Source: Streptomyces lydicus (lineage in GTDB: Bacteria; Actinomycetota; Actinomycetes; Streptomycetales; Streptomycetaceae). Taken from it: DNA of 64,000 nt. The stretch spans positions 5,022,001-5,086,000 of the forward strand of contig NZ_RDTE01000003.1 of the NCBI RefSeq assembly GCF_004125265.1. Direction: 5' to 3'. The translations under genes were made by a program, and so were the position numbers. Of the stretch, positions 33,238 through 41,617 are shown one piece after another (position 1 is the stretch's first letter; every line of letters starts with the position of its first letter). A model generated the notes under the pieces. That model was not told the origin of the DNA. It saw nothing but the letters and a program-made list of their open reading frames with translations, and searched no databases.

Positions 33238-34131
33238 GTGGACAATTCAACCTTCGGAGACGCACCCGCGGGAGCCGACGCCGGCCACCGTCGCAGCCGG
33301 CCGCGAGTGGGCCACATCCAGTTCCTCAACTGCCTGCCCCTTTACTGGGGCCTCGCCCGTACGGGCACCCTGCTCGATCTCGACCTCACCAAGGACACGC
33401 CGGAGAAGCTCAGCGAGCAGCTGGTCCGCGGGGAGCTCGACATCGCGCCGGTCACCCTCGTGGAATTCCTGCGCGCCGCCGACGACCTCGTCGCCTTCCC
33501 CGACCTCGCGGTGGGCTGCGACGGCCCGGTGATGTCGTGCGTGATCGTCTCGCAGAAGCCGCTGGACCAGCTCGACGGTGCCCGGGTCGCCCTCGGCTCG
33601 ACCTCGCGTACGTCCGTACGGCTGGCCCAGCTGCTGCTGGCCGAGAAGATCGGCGTGCGGCCGGACTACTACACCTGCCCCCCGGACCTCGGCCTGATGA
33701 TGCAGGAGGCGGACGCGGCGGTGCTGATCGGTGACGCCGCGCTGCGCGCCAATCTGCACGACGGGCCGCGGCTGGGACTGCAGGTGCACGACCTCGGCCA
33801 GATGTGGAAGGACTGGACGGGCCTGCCGTTCGTCTTCGCCGTCTGGGCGACCCGGCGCGAGTACCTGGAGCGCGAGCCGGAGGTGGTGCGCAAGGTGCAC
33901 GAGGCGTTCCTGGCCTCGCGCGATCTGTCGCTGGAGGAGGTCGCCAAGGTCGCCGAGCAGGCGGCGCGCTGGGAGACCTTCGACGAGCCGGTCCTGGAGC
34001 GGTACTTCACCACGCTCGACTTCCGCTTCGGACGTGAGCAGCTGGGCGGTGTCACGGAATTCGCCCGGCGGGTCGGGCCGACAACCGGGTTCCCGGCCGA
34101 TGTGCGGGTGTCGCTGCTGGACACGCCGTAG
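33238..34131 (+). CDS. mqnA: Chorismate dehydratase MqnA (menaquinone, futalosine pathway)
   Basis: Converts chorismate to 3-enolpyruvylbenzoate, the first step of futalosine-route menaquinone synthesis. It has the periplasmic-binding-protein-like fold of the family; visible conserved segments are VGHIQFLNCLPLYWGL, DIAPVTLVEFLRAADDL, ALGSTSRTSVRLAQLLL, VLIGDAALRA and WTGLPFVFAVWA. GTG 33238 has no ribosome site, and a -10-like TAGCCT lies only about 10 bp upstream, so the message is probably leaderless. The 297-aa length includes a 20-residue Ala/Gly-rich N-terminal insertion after MDNS relative to the core. Confidence 0.95.
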   Translation: MDNSTFGDAPAGADAGHRRSRPRVGHIQFLNCLPLYWGLARTGTLLDLDLTKDTPEKLSEQLVRGELDIAPVTLVEFLRAADDLVAFPDLAVGCDGPVMSCVIVSQKPLDQLDGARVALGSTSRTSVRLAQLLLAEKIGVRPDYYTCPPDLGLMMQEADAAVLIGDAALRANLHDGPRLGLQVHDLGQMWKDWTGLPFVFAVWATRREYLEREPEVVRKVHEAFLASRDLSLEEVAKVAEQAARWETFDEPVLERYFTTLDFRFGREQLGGVTEFARRVGPTTGFPADVRVSLLDTP

Positions 34132-34252
34132 GCGGGGCGCCGGGCGCCGCCGGTACCCCGGCCGGCCGCCCGGCTGACCGGCGGCGAGGCTGTCGTACCC
34201 CTGACGTACGCTGGTTCAGTTCGTGATGCCCGCCTGCGAAAGGGACGCCCCG

Positions 34253-35452
34253 GTGACCGAGAACGCCGACCTCCAGTCCGTACTCGACCGCGCCGCGCAG
34301 GGCGGCCGCATCACACCACAGGAAGCGCTCGACCTGTACCGCTCCGCTCCGCTGCACGCGCTGGGCCAGGCCGCCGACGCCGTGCGCCGCCGCCGCTACG
34401 CCGGCACCGAGCACATCGCGACGTACATCATCGAGCGCAACATCAACTACACCAATGTGTGCGTGACGGCCTGCCGGTTCTGCGCCTTCTACGCCGCGCC
34501 CAAGGACACCGCCAAGGGCTGGACCCGCGATCTCGACGACATCCTGCGCCGCTGCGCGGAGACCGTCGAACTGGGCGGCACCCAGATCATGTTCCAGGGC
34601 GGCCACCACCCCGACTACGGCGTCGAGTACTACGAAGAGCACTTCTCCGCCATCAAGAAGGCGTTCCCGCAGCTGGTCATCCACTCCCTCGGTGCCTCCG
34701 AGATCGAGCACATGGCCCGGATCTCCAAGGTGTCGGTCGAGGAGGCGATCTCGCGTATCCACGCCGCCGGCCTGGACTCCTTCGCGGGCGCCGGCGCCGA
34801 GCTGCTGCCGGCCCGCCCCCGTAAGGCCATCGCGCCCCTGAAGGAGTCCGGCGAGCGCTGGCTGGAGATCATGGAGGCGGCCCACAAGCTGGGTGTCGAG
34901 TCCACCTCCACCATGCTCATGGGCACCGGTGAGACCAACGCCGAGCGGATCGAGCACCTGCGGATGATCCGGGACGTCCAGGACCGTACGGGCGGCTTCC
35001 GCGCCTTCATCCCGTACACCTACCAGCCGGAGAACAACCACCTGAAGGGCCAGACGCAGGCCACCCTCTTCGAGTACCTGCGCATGATCGCCATCGGCCG
35101 GATCTTCCTCGACAACGTCGCGCACATCCAGGGCTCGTGGCTGACCACCGGCAAGGAGATCGGCCAGCTGTCGCTGCACTACGGCGCGGACGACCTGGGC
35201 TCGATCATGCTGGAGGAGAACGTCGTCTCCTCCGCCGGCGCCAAGCACCGCTCCAACCGCATGGAGATCATCGACCTGATCCGCAAGGCGGGCCGGGTCC
35301 CGGCGCAGCGCGCGACGACCTACGAGCACCTGCTCGTGCACGACGACCCGGCGAACGACCCGGTCGACGACAAGGTCGTCTCGCATCTGTCGTCGACGGC
35401 GATCGAGGGCGGCACGGCGCATCCGGAGCTGAAGCTCGTCGAGGCCAACTGA
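34253..35452 (+). CDS. mqnC: Cyclic dehypoxanthine futalosine synthase MqnC (radical SAM)
   Basis: A 399-aa radical SAM enzyme that cyclises dehypoxanthine futalosine in menaquinone synthesis. The cluster motif CxxxCxxC is Cys70, Cys74 and Cys77 in NVCVTACRFCAF. Other family segments are IMFQGGHHPDYGVEYYE, ASTMLMGTGET-like TSTMLMGTGETNAERIEH, FIPYTYQPENNHL and GADDLGSIMLEENVVSSAG. GTG 34253 follows AAAGGGA. It stands 121 bp after mqnA and 38 bp before the amidohydrolase-like stub. MqnB, MqnD and MqnE are not in this window. Confidence 0.96.
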   Translation: MTENADLQSVLDRAAQGGRITPQEALDLYRSAPLHALGQAADAVRRRRYAGTEHIATYIIERNINYTNVCVTACRFCAFYAAPKDTAKGWTRDLDDILRRCAETVELGGTQIMFQGGHHPDYGVEYYEEHFSAIKKAFPQLVIHSLGASEIEHMARISKVSVEEAISRIHAAGLDSFAGAGAELLPARPRKAIAPLKESGERWLEIMEAAHKLGVESTSTMLMGTGETNAERIEHLRMIRDVQDRTGGFRAFIPYTYQPENNHLKGQTQATLFEYLRMIAIGRIFLDNVAHIQGSWLTTGKEIGQLSLHYGADDLGSIMLEENVVSSAGAKHRSNRMEIIDLIRKAGRVPAQRATTYEHLLVHDDPANDPVDDKVVSHLSSTAIEGGTAHPELKLVEAN

Positions 35453-35490
35453 GCGGCCTGCGAGCGGCGTCGGAAGCGAGCTGAGCGGCC

Positions 35491-36123
35491 GTGCTGACGA
35501 TTCACCGGGTGCGGGCGGTCCGCCTGGTTGCCGACGGTCCGGAGCACGACGGTCCGGAGGGCGGCGGCCCGCAGCACGGTGGCCGGGAAGGCGCCCTCCC
35601 GGAGCACGGCGGTCCGGCCGGTGCTGACGCCGGGTACGCGGTCGTCGTAGAAGGCGACCGGTTCGCCGCCATCGGGCCGTACGACGCGCTGTTCGCGGAG
35701 TACGGCGCACGGGCCCGGGTGCGGGAGTGGGACGGCGTGCTGACGCCCGGCCGTTACGAACCGGAGGGCGCCGCCCTGCTGGAGGCGGCGTACCACCCCG
35801 ACCCGCGCGAGGCGGACGCCCTCGGCAGCGAGCCGGTCACCGGTGAGGCGCTTGCCGCCCTCGGCATGACCGAGGCCCGCTGGGGCGGCAGCGCCCGGCG
35901 CGGACTGCAACGGCTGATGGCGACCGGGACCACGGCGCTGACCGGGCCGTTCCGCCGCCCCGCGGTCCGTACCGCCGTGGAGCGGTCCGGCCTGCAGGAG
36001 CTGGAGGGGCGCGTCCCCCGCTCCCTGGCGGTCGGAGGCGCCGCAGACTTCGCCGTCTTCGCCGAGGACGGCAGCTGCCTGGCCACCGCGCTGCACGGCC
36101 GCCTCGTCTTCCGCCGCCGCTGA
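35491..36123 (+). CDS. Imidazolonepropionase-like (amidohydrolase composite-domain) protein lacking a catalytic barrel
   Basis: A 210-aa protein. It begins MLTIHRVRAVRLVADG and continues YAVVVEGDRFAAIGPYDALF and WDGVLTPGRYEPEGAALL, matching the beta-sandwich start of amidohydrolases such as imidazolonepropionase. It later has WGGSARRGLQRLMATGTTAL and LAVGGAADFAVFAEDG, which resemble the closing sandwich strands. The metal-binding HxH and barrel are absent, so it is probably not a hydrolase. A His/Gly/Pro repeat insertion (GPEHDGPEGGGPQHGG) interrupts the N-terminal sandwich. Its place among menaquinone genes hints at a linked role, not established. Confidence 0.65.
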   Translation: MLTIHRVRAVRLVADGPEHDGPEGGGPQHGGREGALPEHGGPAGADAGYAVVVEGDRFAAIGPYDALFAEYGARARVREWDGVLTPGRYEPEGAALLEAAYHPDPREADALGSEPVTGEALAALGMTEARWGGSARRGLQRLMATGTTALTGPFRRPAVRTAVERSGLQELEGRVPRSLAVGGAADFAVFAEDGSCLATALHGRLVFRRR

Positions 36124-36191
36124 CACCGGTACCCGCCGCTCAGGTCGTGCCCGGTGCGGGCGCGGGCCCCGGCACGGTGGACAATGGCCGG

Positions 36192-36893
36192 GTGACCCGA
36201 GCATCCCTGGACAAGCAGCCGCACGAAGTCGCCGCGATGTTCGACGACGTGGCGGCACGGTACGACCTCACCAACGACGTGCTCTCCCTGGGGCAGGCGC
36301 GGCTGTGGCGCAAGGAGGTGGACCGTGCGGTGGCCGCCCGGCCCGCCGAGCGGGTGCTCGACCTCGCGGCCGGTACGGGCACCTCCTCGCTGCCGTTCGC
36401 GCGCACCGGCGCGTACGTCGTGCCGTGCGACTTCTCCGTCGGCATGCTGGGGGAGGGCAAGAAGCGGCATCCGTGGCTGCCGTTCACGGCCGGTGACGGC
36501 ACCCGGCTGCCGTTCGCGGACGGGGTGTTCGACGCCGTCACCATCTCCTTCGGGCTGCGCAACATCCAGGACACCGACGCCGCGCTGGCCGAGCTGTACC
36601 GGGTCACCAAGCCCGGCGGCCGGGTCGTGATCTGCGAGTTCAGCGAGCCGACCTGGGCGCCGTTCCGGACCGTCTACACCGAGTACCTGATGCGCGCGCT
36701 GCCGCCGGTCGCCCGCGCGGTCAGCAGCAACCCGGACGCCTATGTCTATCTCGCCGAGTCCATCCGCACCTGGCCGAACCAGCCCGAACTCGCCGCCCGG
36801 CTGCAGGGCGTGGGCTGGACCGAGGTGGCCTGGCGCAATCTGACCGGCGGCATCGTGGCGCTGCACCGGGGGCGCAAGCCGGCCGGGAGCTGA
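36192..36893 (+). CDS. menG: Demethylmenaquinone methyltransferase
   Basis: A 233-aa class I SAM-dependent methyltransferase of the UbiE/MenG family, which methylates demethylmenaquinone as the last step of quinone synthesis. Conserved parts are VAAMFDDVAARYDLTNDVLS, the SAM loop VLDLAAGTGTSSLP, FDAVTISFGLRNIQDTDAAL and GGRVVICEFSEP. GTG 36192 is chosen because the family begins with a short tail before KQPHEVAAMFD. A -10-like GACAAT lies about 10 bp upstream, so the message may be leaderless. Confidence 0.93.
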   Translation: MTRASLDKQPHEVAAMFDDVAARYDLTNDVLSLGQARLWRKEVDRAVAARPAERVLDLAAGTGTSSLPFARTGAYVVPCDFSVGMLGEGKKRHPWLPFTAGDGTRLPFADGVFDAVTISFGLRNIQDTDAALAELYRVTKPGGRVVICEFSEPTWAPFRTVYTEYLMRALPPVARAVSSNPDAYVYLAESIRTWPNQPELAARLQGVGWTEVAWRNLTGGIVALHRGRKPAGS

Positions 36894-37038
36894 CGGCGAC
36901 GGCTTACGGCGACGGCTGATGGTCAGGAGCTGAAGGCCGGGAGCTGATGGCGGGAAGCTCACGGCCGACCTGACGGCCGGAGCCGACCGGTGCCCGCCGG
37001 CCCCGTCGCCCGCCCCCGTCGTCAGCTCCGCCGACCGC

Positions 37039-37572
37039 TCACACCTCCAGCCGGTGGCAGTACGCCGTCCGCTTCCCCTCGGGCGTGATCACCGTTTCCG
37101 CCTGCCGCATCCCCAGCCGCCGGGTCACCGCGATCGACCGCTCGTTACGCGCATCGATCACGGAGACCACACGGGGAACGCCGGCCGCGCGGACGGCCTC
37201 CAGCGCCGCTTGCGCCGCGGCCGTGGCATAGCCCTTGCCCCAGGAGGCGCGCCCCAGCCGCCAGCCGATCTCGATCTCGCCCGCCGGGCCCCAGTCCCAC
37301 GGCCACGGCTGGGCGCCGGTGAAGCCGAGGACCGCGCCGTCCGCCGGGTCCACCAGCGTGTACAGGCAGAATCCGCGCTCCGCGTGGTGCCTGCGCTGGC
37401 GCGCGGTGAGCTCCTCGTAGACGGAGAGTTCGGCAGGTGCGCCGCCGTGGAACTCCATGACGTCCGGGTCATTGAAGACCCGGTGCCAGTTCAGTGCGTC
37501 CTCCTCGGTGGGCACGCGCAGTTCGACGGCGGGAACCGGCCGGTTCGCGGGCGGGGTGTTCTCAGGCTTCAC
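37039..37572 (-). CDS. GNAT-family N-acetyltransferase
   Basis: A 177-aa acetyltransferase of the RimJ/RimL-like group: ELRVPTEEDALNWHRVFNDP, EIEIGWRLGRASWGKGYATA (the acetyl-CoA pyrophosphate loop) and VVSVIDARNERSIAVTRRLG. These proteins acetylate protein N-termini or small amines; the target is unknown. GTG 37572 follows GAAGGG. It is oriented against the surrounding menaquinone genes and diverges from the reductase gene at 37678. Confidence 0.9.
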   Translation of the reverse strand: MKPENTPPANRPVPAVELRVPTEEDALNWHRVFNDPDVMEFHGGAPAELSVYEELTARQRRHHAERGFCLYTLVDPADGAVLGFTGAQPWPWDWGPAGEIEIGWRLGRASWGKGYATAAAQAALEAVRAAGVPRVVSVIDARNERSIAVTRRLGMRQAETVITPEGKRTAYCHRLEV

Positions 37573-37677
37573 GGCACAACCCTTCAGGTTCTGATCACCA
37601 CGGCCCCCATAGACTGCACGAGCGCGGTGCCGGTCGGCACCCAGAATTCCCCTTACCGACTTCCGGGAGACAGCACC

Positions 37678-38991
37678 GTGACCGAATCCGCGTCCGTGAC
37701 CGATTCCGTGACCAGCGCCCGCTCGGAGCACAGCGCGGATGTGATCGTCGTCGGTGCCGGGCCCGCCGGCTCGGCGACCGCCTACCACCTCGCCAAGTCC
37801 GGTCTGGACGTGCTCCTGCTGGAGAAGACCGCGTTCCCGCGCGAGAAGGTCTGCGGCGACGGGCTGACCCCGCGCGCCACCAAGCAGCTGGTCGCGATGG
37901 GGATCGACATCTCCGAAGAGGCGGGCTGGCTGCGTAACAAGGGCCTGCGGATCATCGGCGGCGGCTCCCGCCTCCAGCTCGACTGGCCGGAGCTGGCCTC
38001 GTACCCCGACTACGGGCTGGTCCGTAAGCGCGACGACTTCGACGAGCAGCTGGCCCGGCAGGCGCAGAAGGCCGGCGCGCGGCTGTACGAGCGCTGCAAT
38101 GTGGGCGCACCGATCGTCCACGAGCTGACCGGCCACATCACCGGTGTGCACGCCAAACTGGGCGAGGAGAAGACCCCGGTCACCTTCCACGCCCCGCTGG
38201 TGGTCGCCGCCGACGGCAACTCCACCCGGCTCTCGCTGGCCATGGGGCTGCACCGGCGCGAGGACCGCCCCATGGGCGTGGCCGTGCGGACGTACTTCAC
38301 CTCGCCCCGGCACGACGACGACTACCTGGAGTCCTGGCTGGAGCTGTGGGACCGCCGCGGCGCCGAGGACCGGCTGCTGCCCGGCTACGGCTGGATCTTC
38401 GGCATGGGCGACGGGACCAGCAACGTCGGCCTCGGCATCCTCAACTCCAGCTCCGCCTTCAAGGAGCTGGACTGGCGCGAGATCCTCAAGGCGTGGTGCG
38501 CCTCGATGCCGGCCGACTGGGGTTACACCCCGGAGAACATGACCGGCCCGATCCGCGGCGCCGCGCTCCCCATGGCCTTCAACCGCCAGCCGCACTACAC
38601 CAAGGGCCTGCTGCTGGTCGGTGACGCCGGCGGGCTGGTCAACCCGTTCAACGGCGAGGGCATCGCCTACGCCATGGAGTCCGGTGCGATCGCCGCCGAG
38701 GTCATCGTGCAGGCGCACGCCCGTGCCACGTACGCGCAGCGCGAACTGGCCCTGCAGCGTTACCCGAAGATCCTCAAGGACACCTACGGCGGCTACTACT
38801 CGCTGGGCCGCGCCTTTGTGAAGCTCATCGGCAACCCCAAGGTCATGAAGATCGCCACCCAGCGCGGTCTGACCCACCCGCTGCTGATGCGCTTCACCCT
38901 CAAGATGCTCGCCAACCTCACCGACCCCACGGGCGGCGATGCGATGGACCGCATCATCAACGGCCTGAGCAAGGTCGCGCCGAAGGCCTGA
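37678..38991 (+). CDS. Geranylgeranyl reductase-family flavoprotein (probable menaquinone side-chain reductase)
   Basis: A 437-aa FAD-dependent reductase. The N-terminal dinucleotide fold is VIVVGAGPAGSATAYHLAKS, followed by FPREKVCGDGLTPRA, VAADGNSTRLS and the second FAD motif LLLVGDAGGLVNPFNGEGIA. The family reduces prenyl double bonds. Between menG and the complex I operon, partial saturation of the menaquinone tail (as by MenJ in mycobacteria) is the likeliest role, but other prenyl lipids are possible. GTG 37678 follows GGGAGA; two further in-frame GTG codons lie close downstream. Confidence 0.9.
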   Translation: MTESASVTDSVTSARSEHSADVIVVGAGPAGSATAYHLAKSGLDVLLLEKTAFPREKVCGDGLTPRATKQLVAMGIDISEEAGWLRNKGLRIIGGGSRLQLDWPELASYPDYGLVRKRDDFDEQLARQAQKAGARLYERCNVGAPIVHELTGHITGVHAKLGEEKTPVTFHAPLVVAADGNSTRLSLAMGLHRREDRPMGVAVRTYFTSPRHDDDYLESWLELWDRRGAEDRLLPGYGWIFGMGDGTSNVGLGILNSSSAFKELDWREILKAWCASMPADWGYTPENMTGPIRGAALPMAFNRQPHYTKGLLLVGDAGGLVNPFNGEGIAYAMESGAIAAEVIVQAHARATYAQRELALQRYPKILKDTYGGYYSLGRAFVKLIGNPKVMKIATQRGLTHPLLMRFTLKMLANLTDPTGGDAMDRIINGLSKVAPKA

Positions 38992-39026
38992 CGCCCGGGC
39001 TTCGCCCCGGGGCGTCAGACATCACG

Positions 39027-39065
39027 GGGCTCCGGCGCCGGGCGGGAGCCCCGGTGCCGGAGCCC
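39027..39065 (+). terminator. Terminator hairpin after the reductase gene
   Basis: GGGCTCCGGCGCC (39027-39039) pairs with GGTGCCGGAGCCC (39053-39065), 13 bp with one G-U, 36 bp after the stop codon. Confidence 0.7.
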
Positions 39066-39106
39066 TCGTCGGTGCTGCGCGGACGGCGCGGAGACGCACG
39101 CACCAA

Positions 39107-39143
39107 AGGGCCGTCCCTCCCGAGCGGCGAGAGGGACGGCCCT
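39107..39143 (-). terminator. Terminator hairpin after the NlpC/P60 gene
   Basis: AGGGCCGTCCCTC (39107-39119) pairs perfectly with GAGGGACGGCCCT (39131-39143). It lies 27 bp downstream of the minus-strand peptidase gene. Confidence 0.75.
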
Positions 39144-39169
39144 CATGGGGCACTGAGGGGGCGGTGGCC

Positions 39170-39967
39170 CTAGAGGACGCGCACCGCGCCGGTCGGCATG
39201 TCGTAGTCGAGGGGGCGCTCGACGATGCCGGTGCTGGAGTTCTGGGCGCCGATGAACTTGCCGCCGCCGACGTAGACGCCGACGTGGTAGGCGCTGCCCG
39301 CGCTGCCCCAGTACAGGATGTCGCCGACCTGGAGGTTGTCCAGGCCGACCTGCTTGCCGGCGGTGGACTGGTCCTGGGAGACCCGCGGCAGGTCGATACC
39401 GATCTGGTTGAACGCGGCCTGGGTCAGACCGGAGCAGTCGTACGACGAGGGACCGCTGGAGCCCATCACGTAGGCCTTGCCGAGCTGCGCCTTCAGGAAC
39501 GAGACGAGCGTGGCCGTGCTGCCGGTGGCGCTGGACGACGGGGCGGACAGGGTCGAACGCTCGGAGGAGCGCGAGGCACGGGCCTGCGCGGCCTCCTTGG
39601 CCTTACGGGCTTCCTCGGCCTTCTTCTTCGCCTCCGCCTTGGCCTTCTTCACGGCCTCGGCCTTGTCCTTCTCGGCGGCCTTGGCGGCCTTGGAGAAGGC
39701 GCTGTCCTGGAGAGCCTGGCGCTCGTAGTTGAACGCGACCTGCTCGGCGGTGTCGGCGCTCTTCGCGGCGCTGGTGGCCAGCGCCGTCGTGATCGTCGGC
39801 ATCTCCTGGGTTTCGGAGACGGGCTTTTCCGCGGCGTTGGCCGGCACGGTGGCGCCGGTCACCGCAAGGGTGAGGAAGCCACCGGTCACGCCCGCGCGCA
39901 GCGCCCGCGAGGACGCGGAAGGACGGCGGGGCTTCCGGTGGCTGGGTATGAGTGCGTTCGGGGACAT
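39170..39967 (-). CDS. Secreted NlpC/P60 cell-wall peptidase
   Basis: A 265-aa exported endopeptidase that cleaves peptidoglycan stem peptides. The N-terminus has a signal peptide (basic HRKPRRPSASSRALRAG, then GGFLTLAVTGATVPANAA). An alanine- and lysine-rich coiled coil (AAKAAEKDKAEAVKKAKAEA and following) forms a stalk, and the C-terminal NlpC/P60 domain has the catalytic Cys in SSYDCSGLTQAAF, His in AYHVGVYVG and a third polar residue beyond. ATG 39967 was chosen since the signal peptide starts directly after it. Long upstream region shared with nuoA. Confidence 0.93.
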   Translation of the reverse strand: MSPNALIPSHRKPRRPSASSRALRAGVTGGFLTLAVTGATVPANAAEKPVSETQEMPTITTALATSAAKSADTAEQVAFNYERQALQDSAFSKAAKAAEKDKAEAVKKAKAEAKKKAEEARKAKEAAQARASRSSERSTLSAPSSSATGSTATLVSFLKAQLGKAYVMGSSGPSSYDCSGLTQAAFNQIGIDLPRVSQDQSTAGKQVGLDNLQVGDILYWGSAGSAYHVGVYVGGGKFIGAQNSSTGIVERPLDYDMPTGAVRVL

Positions 39968-40301
39968 GGCAATAACGGCTATCAGGAGCCGCAGGTTGCT
40001 GCCAAGAAAGGTGCAGTGCGCCACACTTGACGTGTACGCGGCGAATAAAACGGACTTTTGGTCGCCCGGCGAGGCGCCGACGGGATGTCCGAATTTCGCG
40101 ATCATGTTCCTACGCATGGCATTTGCTGCTCGATGCGGGGGCGGCGGGCGCCTATCACTTCCCCATCCGCCACGCCAAGGCTTCCCGTGCGTCAAGGACT
40201 TAGTGCTGGAAATAGCGTGGGATAGGTCACTCTTGAGTGTCCGTTATGTTCCCGTGACCTGGCGTCGGCCGGGGTGCTCGTGAATCGATGCACGTACCGA
40301 T

Positions 40302-40562
40302 GATCACGGCTGGGTCACGAGCGGATCACGCCTACGGGCCGCCCGCATATAGCAGTTGACCGCGTCCGGCACCAATTTGCTTACAGCGGCATTCACTTGA
40401 TAGTGACAACCCTGCCCTGACCAGCGGTAACCCCTGCGAATGTCACCTCTCGTGATCACTCGCGCGCTTCGTGTATGAAGATCACCGCCCATCCGACTTC
40501 ATGATCCTTCGCCGGGTGGTGGAGATCACAAAGGCGTTCGTCACTCCCGTGTCGCAGATCAC
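40302..40562. repeat. Array of six GATCAC words upstream of nuoA
   Basis: GATCAC begins at 40302, 40324, 40454, 40480, 40524 and 40557. The copy at 40452-40459 is the palindrome GTGATCAC. The last three occur as GAAGATCACC, GGAGATCACA and GCAGATCACA and are spaced 44 and 33 bp apart; the first two are 22 bp apart. The two nearest nuoA fit GTG-N6-ATCAC, one base from the GTG-N6-GNCAC form reported for Streptomyces Crp. Confidence 0.55.
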
Positions 40563-40597
40563 AGACCAGCGGGCATAAGATGCTGGCGGTTCGGGCT

Positions 40598-40613
40598 TGT
40601 GAACTGCCTCACA
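40598..40613 (+). promoter_or_regulatory. Candidate Rex operator in front of nuoA
   Basis: TGTGAACTGCCTCACA matches the Streptomyces Rex operator form TGTGAA-N4-TTCACA with one core mismatch (CTCACA). It lies just downstream of a likely -10 (AAGATG) and 81 bp before nuoA, where a bound repressor would block transcription. Rex senses the NADH/NAD+ ratio and is known to act on respiratory genes in Streptomyces. Confidence 0.7.
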
Positions 40614-40693
40614 TGTGCACGATCTCCATGGGGCGGCCGGAGGGCCCGAGCGGACCGCCATCCAGTCATCGTCGACTGAAGGGAGCGAGGACG

Positions 40694-41053
40694 GTGAACG
40701 CTTACGCGCCCATCCTCGTACTGGGAGCCCTCGGGGCAGGCTTTGCGATCTTCTCCGTCGTGATGGCCACCCTCGTCGGGCCCAGGCGCTACAACCGGGC
40801 CAAGCTCGAGGCGTACGAGTGCGGAATCGAGCCGACGCCACATCCGTCCGGTGGCGGTCGCTTCCCGATCAAGTACTACCTGACGGCGATGCTCTTCATC
40901 GTCTTCGACATCGAGATCGTCTTCCTCTACCCCTGGGCCGTCACCTTCGACGCCCTGGGGCTGTTCGGGCTCGTCGAGATGCTCCTCTTCGCGCTCACCG
41001 TCTTCGTCGCCTACGCCTATGTCTGGCGTCGCGGCGGCCTGGAATGGGACTAG
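40694..41053 (+). CDS. nuoA: NADH-quinone oxidoreductase subunit A
   Basis: A 119-aa membrane subunit with three helices. Family marks are LEAYECGIEPTPHPSGGGRF and KYYLTAMLFIVFDIEIVFLY, the second carrying conserved acidic residues of the quinone-channel region. GTG 40694 follows GGGAGCGAGG. It opens the 14-gene complex I operon, which runs to 56859 with most genes overlapping or nearly touching. Confidence 0.97.
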   Translation: MNAYAPILVLGALGAGFAIFSVVMATLVGPRRYNRAKLEAYECGIEPTPHPSGGGRFPIKYYLTAMLFIVFDIEIVFLYPWAVTFDALGLFGLVEMLLFALTVFVAYAYVWRRGGLEWD

Positions 41054-41062
41054 GGGGCACAC

Positions 41063-41613
<551 letters not shown>

Positions 41614-41617
<4 letters not shown>

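Larger units (their letters stand above)
39968..40693. other. Long divergent regulatory region between the NlpC/P60 gene and nuoA
   Basis: About 725 bp with no gene. It carries six GATCAC words, a Rex-like operator at 40598-40613, and a possible nuo -10 element (AAGATG, 40577-40582). The part nearest the peptidase gene is AT-richer (GAATAAAACGGACTTTTGG at 40042-40060). I looked for a ydaO (c-di-AMP) riboswitch, known before some actinobacterial wall-hydrolase genes, and did not recognise one. Confidence 0.55.

Noticed and set aside
36894..37038. GACGGC/GGAGCTGA repeats between menG and the acetyltransferase
   Set aside because: Short, irregular GC-rich repeats common in Streptomyces spacers; no hairpin or gene.
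39968..40610. Possible ydaO (c-di-AMP) riboswitch before the NlpC/P60 gene
   Set aside because: I could not recognise the conserved core on the coding strand.
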